The position numbers and the translations under genes were made by a program. From positions 12,884,928 to 12,948,927 of the forward strand of contig JAJEKV010000031.1 of NCBI GenBank assembly GCA_021234155.1: 64,000 nucleotides of DNA, written 5' to 3'. Under the pieces are notes generated by a model. That model ran no database searches. It saw nothing but the letters and a program-made list of their open reading frames with translations, and was not told where the DNA came from. Shown here piece after piece: positions 53,298 to 61,137 of the stretch (positions within the stretch are counted from its first letter, which is position 1; the number at the start of each line of letters is the position of its first letter). The stretch comes from Isoetes taiwanensis. Taxonomy: Eukaryota; Streptophyta; Lycopodiopsida; Isoetales; Isoetaceae.

Positions 53298-53491
53298 TGG
53301 TATCAGAGCCATGGTCCCAAGTAGATGGTGCTTAACCGCATCGGGATAGTCCCCAGTGGTGTAGGGGTGAGAATGAGCAAAAGCTTGGCCAGTGGAAAGC
53401 CCAACTCCCGCAGTGGTGGAGTTGCCCGAGGAGGGGAGCTTGTGGATTGTGGTGAAGGCTGGAATGGATTGGTGTGCCCATTAAGGGGGAA

Positions 53492-53668
53492 TGTTGGAAT
53501 GCTAGAGCATGTGTAATGGGCACACATGAAGAATGACTCAGTGGAAGAGTGCCGAAAGCCCATCAAAGGGCCGGTAGCTCAGTGGTAGAGTACTTGGCTT
53601 GCAAGCAAGAGGTCCTGGGTTCGATCCCCAGCCTGTCCACCCAATCATAGGATGCTCATTTCTCAACA
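53492..53668 (+). repeat. TRIM LTR 2
   Basis: 177 bp copy of LTR 1 with about eight substitutions. It also contains the tRNA-like sequence (53570-53642), which is intact in both. Confidence 0.9.
53570..53642 (+). tRNA. tRNA-like sequence in TRIM LTR 2, apparent anticodon TGC
   Basis: Same sequence as in LTR 1 except one T-to-C change in the T stem (CCTAG to CCCAG), which improves pairing with CTGGG. A and B boxes are intact. Confidence 0.65.
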
Positions 53669-53880
53669 ACAGCCACCATGGTCCCATCGTTTAGAACACC
53701 ACGGTATACAGTGCTGGATCCTCCTCTCCCAAGAACGCGTTTGGAGCTGAAGCCGTTTGTAGCGACGGCCAGATCCTTCAAGGAAGGTCTAAGACATTGA
53801 TGGCCAATCTGCTTTTCATGTCTATGACTTGATCCTGCTGCACCCATCACCAATTCTTTCCAAATCCTAGAAAATCCCAC

Positions 53881-54225
53881 AATTCTATGGAAGGAATCAT
53901 AGCTTCAACAGCGCAGAAGATTTAGAACAAAATGACACTGAGCGATGAACGGGAAATTCGTCCTAGTATTGGTCAAGTAGCATTAGGTTTTTGTGTAATC
54001 TTATGAAGCAGTAATCGGTCGCCTTATGATGGCTAAATCCTTAACACACTGCCCCTCAAGTTTATAGTGATCCAACGGTCCAGATCAATCTTGATCAGTG
54101 TGTTACTGGAGCTATAACACACTGCTACTCCATAACACCCTAGGATGTTATGAAATGAACGAATCTAGATCGATTTTGATAAATGATCGGATGGCCCAAA
54201 ACTCTCGGGGCAGTGTGTTAAGGGC
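53881..54225. other. Flank between kinase fragment and hairpin
   Basis: No exon for the kinase ectodomain was recognised. The CAGTGTGTTA and ATAACACACTG words near 54098-54128 and 54209-54222 suggest decayed inverted repeats around the hairpin. Confidence 0.4.
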
Positions 54226-54369
54226 GATAACGCCCTGGCCCTCGGGTGTTACTTCAAAAAAAATTTTCGGGCCATCAAAATGGCTCGGGCGTGCGCTACG
54301 CGCACCCCTCGCCATTTTGATGGCCCTCAAATTTTTTTTTCACTAACACCCTCGGCCCAGGGCGTTATC
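54226..54369. repeat. 144-bp foldback hairpin
   Basis: The left end GATAACGCCCTGGCCCTCGG (54226-54245) pairs with the right end CCTCGGCCCAGGGCGTTATC (54350-54369) with few mismatches. Inner arms GGGCCATCAAAATGGC and GCCATTTTGATGGCCC are exactly complementary, and the apex is GTGCGCTACGCGCAC. The stem is about 65 bp. A MITE-like foldback element is the simplest reading. Confidence 0.88.
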
Positions 54370-54388
54370 TACTCCATACTATGTATGG

Positions 54389-54452
54389 GGAAAGGAAATA
54401 CGGGACCCCACCGGCTGGACCGGAAATTGGGACCCAATTTCCTTTCCCATCA
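54389..54452. repeat. Second small inverted repeat
   Basis: GGGGAAAGGAAAT (54389) and ATTTCCTTTCCC (54440-54451) are complementary, with a G/C-rich 40-base middle. It lies 20 bp from the larger hairpin. Confidence 0.75.
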
Positions 54453-54589
54453 ATATGGAAACAGGGGAGCAAAATTTGCCCCCCTTTTCCCCTGCGGCCA
54501 TGTCTTCGTCGAGGCTGCAGCCATGTTTTCCCCTGCGGCCATGTCTTCGTCTGCTGCTGTTTTCTAATTGATTTTCGACGGAACCGACA

Positions 54590-55102
54590 TTTTGATGCGG
54601 CTCTCTTGTAAGTATCTAATCCTCCGAACTCCAGCATGTTTTTTAGTGTTGCTACCCTCTTTTACGTTGATTCTTGTTACAGAACCAAGATTATTTTTAC
54701 CGATTGAAGATGCAACGCGCAAATGTCTTATCTGCCGATTCTGGCAAAGATTTTGCGTGGGATTGGGTGCCGGATCCCCCTCCCAACAATTTTGATTTTG
54801 GAAGGCAGAGAGAGGATGGTTTGCCGGATTTTGTTTCTAAAATGAGGGCGGGCGTGGCGAAGAACCCGCCATCAGAATGTCTTCCAAGAAAGAAGCGTCG
54901 GACTTGCTGCGAAGATTTCATGGCTGAAGATTTCATGCGCCGGACTTTCATGCGAAGATTTCTGTTTTCTCTGAAGAAAACAGAGAAAACAAGGTGCTGC
55001 GCACGGAGGGTTGCCCTCCATGGCCGGAGGGTGAAGTGGCTTAAATTGTACTTCAAAGTCATGTTTTTACAATCAATCAAAATTGCTATTTTAAAATATT
55101 GA
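54590..55102 (+). pseudogene. Spliced ORF of unknown function ending in a dispersed repeat
   Basis: A possible small exon with ATG at 54594 ends CTCTCTT|GTAAGTAT. After an intron ending TTGTTACAG (54681), a frame runs to 55102: QDYFYRLKMQRANVLSADSG, KDFAWDWVPDPPPNNFDFGR, REDGLPDFVSKM, PRKKRR. The last ~40 codons (CCARRVALHGRRVKWLKLYF) fall in the dispersed GGTGCTGC repeat, so the native end has been replaced. No family is recognised. Confidence 0.35.
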
Positions 55103-55213
55103 CATTTTGTGAAGGTGATGGTGCCCATTTTCATCACTAACTCCTCCTTAGATGTTGAGCTCCTCTTGGACTAGGATCCAGCTGGACACATGGACTCTGG
55201 AGTTTCGGTGTAA
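54989..55213 (+). repeat. Dispersed ~220-bp repeat (family GGTGCTGC), copy 2
   Basis: It matches 36711-36932 over its full length; a 58-bp piece also occurs reversed at 32777-32833. Confidence 0.85.
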
Positions 55214-57365
55214 CATATTGGCATTCGTTTGATTTCTCGATTATCGATATTATGAGGCATACTCAACACCAAGATTCTTTTCGGATGACTGTTTTTGCTT
55301 GTTATTTGACCAGTCCAAGCCCAATTCTCTGGAGCAAACTCCTCATAACGAAGCTGACTGCTCTGATTGTCATTTTGTTTACATGGGGCCAAAACGTAGG
55401 TAATTTGCTTATATAGATTACATCTTGTATATCATTGTTTTTGAGATACATGAGCAGCAATCCTAATTTAAGTTAGAAACCTTTGGTTCAAAAGGTCCTG
55501 AATGTGTCAGGCCAAGACATAGAAATGAGCTCTAAACAGTAGGTTTGACTGGTCACATCAAGGTACAAGTTCATTAAGTTTAGCTTCAAATTTCAGTACT
55601 CTATTTGCTTCTGTTGCATGGCATTATGCGTCATGATATGTATGTTAGGTTAACACATATTATTTTGAGAAGGGGAATGTGCAACTTGACACAAGCCTTC
55701 AATGCTCTGATTCAACAATATTGCATGTTAGCATTAAGGCCTGACGAATGCTATTTTCTTCAGTCTAATACTGCATCAGGAGCCAGTAGAGACAGGGTAG
55801 CCATAGTGAATATTAATCGACACCATGAATCATATTTGTTCTTTGTTATTTTGTTTTATTTTATTTTATTTTATTTTTTTATACTTGTTGTCCGAAGATC
55901 ATTTTGCTTGTTGCAAGATGGCATAACATGTCATATTTTTATAGTGACTGTGCTTGAGGCTATAAATCTTCCATGAGATTTGGAGATTATGAATGGTATG
56001 CAATACATTAGAATATGCAACTTATATTTGTGTAATATAAAAACAAAAAATGAAGAACAAGAGGTTTCAAATGATGCCACGTACATGTACAAACATAAAA
56101 GTTTGCTGCAATATGAATGCGCAGTATGCAGGAAAAAGGGAAGAGTAAAATTATCATTATCCATGGGAATTGCTGCTTGTTGATACCATGGCTTTATAAG
56201 GGTTGGCTCGTGGGGGGTAGCTATGGCCCAAGCTAAGATACTGATGGCTTACAAGTATTCCTCCCTTGAGCCAGAAGTGAGGAACAACGTATTTAGATTT
56301 AGTATCTTCAAATTGGTTGGCATCATTAGTCTTCTATTCTGAAATAAGTATATTGTGCTTTAGGCTTGTGTTCTTATGGCATCTTCTTGTGCTTACACAG
56401 TTAGATGAGACATGCAAATTCTGTAGTTTTTATATCTGATTGATAAACCTTTTGCTTTTGTCCTTCAAAAAAGGGAAGGGAGGGTAAAAAAAAGTGTTCC
56501 TACTGCCCTAAATTATCACAAATGATTTGAAAACCCATGAGATTTGACCAAAACCTATTGCAGTTGCAAAAATTGGGATTTTAGGGCCGAGCATGTATTT
56601 GTGATCACTCTCCAACCTAAAAAAAACACTGATTTGGTATCTCCAAGTGGCTAATACATCCTATAATAAATTGCAGCATCTGTTAATCACTAAGCGAGAT
56701 CAAAACCCGACAACTGCTTTTAATAAATCCAAAGATCCAAAAGTTCCTTGAATTGACAACTTCTAGTTTCAAATTTCCAGCGGGATATAAAGGTTATATA
56801 AGCTTCTTCGTGATGAATCCGATAGCTTCTTTCTATAACTTCAACCCAAAAAACAACGAAGAGTTATAGGGTTCTTTATTTTTTTTTTTTTCTTTTTGGG
56901 CTTAGATGCTTCATTTAACTGAATTTTTGAAATGGCGCATGTGTGATATCATTTTCTTGGGCATCACCTCGTCCAAACTTCATTTTGGTAAGGTTACACT
57001 GTGATTCCTCCCTTAGATGCTTACTGTGCAATTTTCACCTATGTTTGAGCTTGGATAGGTTATAGAGTGATTCCACCCTTAGATGCTTACTACATAATTT
57101 TTAGCAATCTTTGGGCTTGAGAAGCACTTTAATTCATTTTTCTTAGTTCTATTGTTTTTATGCAACATCCTATTTGGATTCACCTCAAAGTGGAGTGAAC
57201 TGAAATGGCTGAGTATCACAGTAGAAATTATTCAACTCAAATCCCTTTAAGAGGCAAACATAACCATTTTGACTGCAATGTGACCCCAAGCACCATCGGC
57301 CAAAATTCGACCGTTAGAATTCCCGCAACCAGGGCAATAATATCTTAAGCCCAAGGTACCAGAAG
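55214..57365. other. 2.1-kb stretch without recognised gene
   Basis: It includes a (TTTTA)n microsatellite near 55853-55880 and a poly-T/A run at 56879-56891. Short frames have no motifs. Confidence 0.5.
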
Positions 57366-57370
57366 GGCAA

Positions 57371-59885
57371 TGTAACGGACCTAGGATTTTGAGGTAAATT
57401 GTGGATTATTTTATTTAAAAAATGCAAAGGAATATTAATCAAAATATCACGCATGCAGAGAAATACGTCGTATATGTAGAGATTATACGGACGAAATACT
57501 GTGGTTAAAAATAAATAAAAGTACAGAGAAAAGCATTGGGAAAAAGATTGATTGCAGAGGGATTGTTGAAGGAGCGAATCGCGTGCAGAGCTCTGGGAGC
57601 GTGTTGGAGCGCAGAAAATAAAGCAACAAGCGGGATTCCAGGTGGGGATCAAGCCTTACACCTGGGGTTTTCTAGTGTAGCAAAATTGTGTTGATACAGT
57701 AGGATTGTTCTAGAACTTGGCATGGATTAGAGTAAATTGTCAGTGCGTGGATATGAATTAACTTGCATGATCGTATATGTAAGTATTTTATGATTGCATA
57801 TGAAAAGCTTGCAAAAGCATCATAGATCTAATGATTTCTAGGGAGCTGATCATTTAAACCATGCCAGAAGTGATTGGAATAGCAGATTAGAACCTGAGGG
57901 CTGGATTAAGATAAAAGTATGGCAGAAATTAGTTAAAACTGTAAAAGTTTCCCTTGCATGCTGCCGTTTGCATAGCATGAACCTGATGAATTGTAATGAT
58001 CAGAAAGCATGAAAAGTTACATGAAAATGGATTAGAAATAAAGTTATGAGTCCAAAAGTGGCAAAGACTGCAGTATTTTTCTTGTATGCGGCTGGAATAA
58101 CGGTATGATCTTGCCGATTTGGCATGCTGCAAAAGCATGGGAATCGCCTGGAATGGGCCGATTTGGGCCTTAGGGAGGTCGAAATGAAGAAATAATACAG
58201 AATTAGGAAGAATTGGATTAGAATCTGACTGTAAAAACCATGATCTTGGTGCCGAGAAACTGATCTAGAACTGCCGGATTAGGGCCATAAGCTGGCCGAA
58301 ATGGCTTATAAACTTCTTTGGCAGCAAAATCAGAAGGTTTTATGGGCTCTTTATGTGGATTCGATGGCTTAGAGGCCAGATCCGGCAGTCGCTGGTCTGA
58401 ATTTATCAAGAAGAAAATCTGTTAGAATCATTTTTCTATGGCCACAAACAGTAAGATTCGACTTGGGAATCTCTGTAAAAACCAAAATCGGCTGGATTCA
58501 TGAAGTTTTGGGCTAGATCCGATGGCTTGGAGGCCGGATCCACAAGCTGTTGGCCGCGTTAACGTAGGGTTAGGTCAAAACAGGAATAAAAAATCATTAT
58601 AGTGCTAACAATTGTTAAAAGAAAGATACAGGTTAATTTAAGAGTTAAGTTGTGGTATTGGATAGCTATATTTACGGTTAGTTGCATGAAATTAACAGGT
58701 GAGTTAGTAAGATAGTGGGATATGTTAGGGATTAGTCAGATTAATGATGGCATTAGTCAGATTAATGATGGCATATTGCAAGGTAGAGGTAATGGGTGGA
58801 GAATGAGCGTTAAAACCATTAAATTAATTAGAAGTGACATGAAGGCAATCGTCGTTAAGGTTTTCGTTAACGATTTTAATAAAATAATTAACCTAGTTGA
58901 GAATTTGAGTTGCTAAGGAATGTTTTATTGTAATTTATGGTTGATGGTTGCATTTTGCATTGCAAGGTTGTAATAATTTGAACTATGGTTGGGTTCTTAG
59001 CTGCATGACATGTGTCTCATAGAATTTCTTGAATTATTATGATGTAATTCTTTGATATAGACCTCTGGGGCCGGAGTCTAGGTGCGATGGTCTAGACTCA
59101 CGGTTTTGCACAGTGCTATGTAATGGTAATATTTGAACATCGGGCGTTGGTACCGTATGGTACAACGTCATGCACAGTAAGTGGTCCTCCAATGCTGGAC
59201 GCAGCGTGGATGGGTGTGTACACACGTGGTTACCCCGCCTCTATGTCAGCGGCCCGATCCGAGTTGACCTTGCTTTCGGACGAGAGGAATATTGTTTGCA
59301 ATGTTGATGCTATGGTTGCTTGGTTATTGTGTATGTGGTTTTAATGTTGGAATCAAGTTGCAATGGCTATGCTTGGTATAATTATGCATTGTGGTTATGC
59401 TTGTTGGATTAATTACTTGGGTTGCAGGGGCAAGGTTACGGTAAGGCTACGTTGTTGTTCTAAGTTAACGCTTTGTGATTATTAATGCTAGACATGTCCT
59501 AGATTTCCCGATCCCCACTTAGTCAGTGTGACTAACCCCGTGGTTAATGGTGTGAAGTATGCGAGATGCTCCGGAGAGTAGCCAAGCTTCAGAAAGGCGA
59601 GAGTAGAAGAGTGTGGATTGTTATTCAATAAACTTGACTATTAATACTATTAATATTATATATGGGCTTGAAGCTATAATTATTTTAAAACTTTGGTTGT
59701 GGTGTGGGGTTTTTGCTGAGCAATGGCAAGTATAATTTTTGGGACCTTTGAGCATGTATAAAGATTAAATTCTTTACCTAAGTATGCATGTATCAATTTT
59801 CTGAGTTCCAAGAGTAAATAGATCCAACGGTAGAGATCGATGGGATCTCCAGTTACCGAGAGGTTAACTGGCCAGGCCCGTCACA
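57371..59885. mobile_element. 2515-bp solo LTR
   Basis: The left end is TGTAACGGACC and the right end GGCCCGTCACA (terminal inverted TGT(A/G)ACGG). GGCAA flanks both sides (57366-57370 and 59886-59890), an exact 5-bp duplication. There is no second LTR and no gag or pol inside, so the internal region was lost by LTR-LTR recombination. Internal repeats include GGCTTAGAGGCCAGATCCGG versus GGCTTGGAGGCCGGATCCAC (58366 and 58525). The length and the TGTAACG start are typical of large plant Ty3/gypsy LTRs. Confidence 0.9.
58731..58773. repeat. 21-bp tandem duplication in the solo LTR
   Basis: ATTAGTCAGATTAATGATGGC occurs twice in succession. Confidence 0.9.
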
Positions 59886-59890
59886 GGCAA

Positions 59891-60518
59891 CCATTGAAAG
59901 CTTCCAACATCATTTATCGGCACTTTTTCTAGTTACAATATAAGAAGCTAGTCCATGATAACATGGAACTGATTAGTTGGCGCTTTGCTTATTTCAAAGA
60001 GCAAAAATAACAGTTCATCTACCAACTTTTTGGATTAATATATCCCTCCTGTACTGGAAGGTACTTTTTCAACATCCATTGACGACTAGTAATTTTCAAT
60101 ATCTGTGATAACTAGTAAATCTGTGATCTAGCAATATGTGTAAGACATTACTATAACTCTCAGCTTGAAATGCAGGAAATTTGTAAATTTCCAAGATTGA
60201 GATTGGAATTAGTGCCTTCAAAACACGAAAGAAATAGCTGTTGCGCCCAACAAAAAATGGTACAATGGCAACTACATTGCAATCGTTACATGAAATATTG
60301 GCCAACTTCCAGATGTGCATTTCATTGTGTATTCCCAGTTTCATCATTAGAAGTAGGATAACCTGTTACTTCATGTGTATTATATGCTCCTCTACAAGTG
60401 TGTAGATGTTTGCACAAAAGCATGTATGCATCCCTCAAAAAAACTTGAATAAAGCCTTTGCTCACATTTCCCATATGCCAGTTGTGTATTCGCAATATAA
60501 ATGCAATTGCAAAAATGA
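59891..60518. other. Spacer downstream of the CTP synthase-like exons
   Basis: No feature was recognised; the right part is 3' flank of the minus-strand gene. Confidence 0.5.
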
Positions 60519-61137
60519 TTACTGTACTCCAATCCCATTATAAATAATGTGTTTGCCATTTACTCCATTTTCTCGTAAAATCTTCTGAGGCCTTACTTTG
60601 TATTGCTTTAAGTATGATTCCAGCTGTTGAGAAGCTGCCAAAAGAAGACCTGAACATAATAACAAAATTACGTAGTGAAGGACCAAATAATAACGGTAAA
60701 GGTTAATCACCCAAAAAGACTGCAGAAGGAGGTCCAAGTCTTCATTTGAACTCTGGATGAAATTGAACATCAACGTAATATAGATGTTCTGGTAGTTCCA
60801 CAATCTGTGAAATGCACATAATATCAGAATGGGGCTGGCAATTATTTATACAATTAGAAATTCAATCTGAGGTATCACCTCCATTCTCTCTCCAGATTTA
60901 TCCCAACCAACAAATCGAAGCCCTGCATTCTCCAGCTGGCGTACCATTTTTGGATTCACCTTCCACAAATTCATTTTAAGTGTCAAGAGCCAGAACAAAC
61001 TATGTGAAATAACTGAGTTTTCCAAGAACCACAAGTAACCACTATCACTCGATTTTCGAAACTAACCAAACGCTGAAATAAAGGACAATTGAAGATACCT
61101 CATAATGATGTCTATGTCTTTCATCAACAAATGATTC
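60519..61137 (-). pseudogene. CTP synthase C-terminal exons, with a nonsense codon
   Basis: Four minus-strand exons join in phase: 61137-61099 (ESFVDERHRHHYE), 60959-60879 (VNPKMVRQLENAGLRFVG, then SGERME), 60804-60711 (IVELPEH, VDVQFHPEFK, PPSAVFLG) and 60649-60519 (LLLAASQQLESYLK, long hydrophilic tail, stop). They match the glutamine amidotransferase domain of CTP synthase, which converts UTP to CTP; the active-site histidine and glutamate of the HPE motif are present in FHPEF. Directly after FHPEFK a TGA replaces the expected serine codon, truncating the product. Exons upstream (class-I amidotransferase Cys and the synthetase domain) were not identified between 61138 and 64000. It is probably a decayed copy, unless the TGA is a sequence error. 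Confidence 0.82.

Larger units (their letters stand above)
52817..53668 (+). mobile_element. Chimeric three-LTR miniature retroelement (TRIM) with tRNA-like LTRs
   Basis: Flanked by ACAGC on both sides (52812-52816 and 53669-53673). Order: LTR-like segment 0 (52817-52994, TG...CA), primer site TGGTATCAGAGC (52997-53008), short internal part, purine tract AAGGGGGAA, LTR 1 (53121-53297), primer site (53298-53309), internal part (53310-53491) with the same 3' half and purine tract, LTR 2 (53492-53668). LTR 1 and LTR 2 are 177 bp and about 95 percent identical. Segment 0 is unrelated in sequence to LTR 1/2 yet carries its own primer site and TG/CA ends. No coding capacity is present. Total 852 bp, inserted in a kinase exon. 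Confidence 0.9.
51676..53880 (-). pseudogene. LRR-type receptor-like kinase, kinase domain only, split by a TRIM
   Basis: Minus-strand pieces: 53880-53674 gives RPSLKDLAVATNGFSSKRVL, the Gly-loop GRGGSSTVYRG and DGTMVAV. After the insertion, 52811-52405 gives the K-x-F-E-L start (the VAVK lysine falls right at the junction), the C-helix region FLTELKFMSELRHRNILKLL, the catalytic loop FVHGDIKPSNILLD and IADFG. A 310-nt intron follows, then 52094-51676: EVANRGVLSTKADVYSYGIL (APE/DVYS region), ILDPRL, CTQACPTDRPAM, stop. Catalytic Lys, Asp and DFG are present. The family resembles LRR-XII/FLS2-EFR-type kinases, which sense peptides or microbial patterns. No LRR or transmembrane exon was found upstream. 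The retroelement in the first kinase exon breaks the frame exactly at the ATP-binding lysine. Confidence 0.85.

Noticed and set aside
57371-59885. Complete miniature LTR element
   Set aside because: No internal pair of direct terminal repeats; only TG...CA ends and a 5-bp duplication, so solo LTR is simpler.
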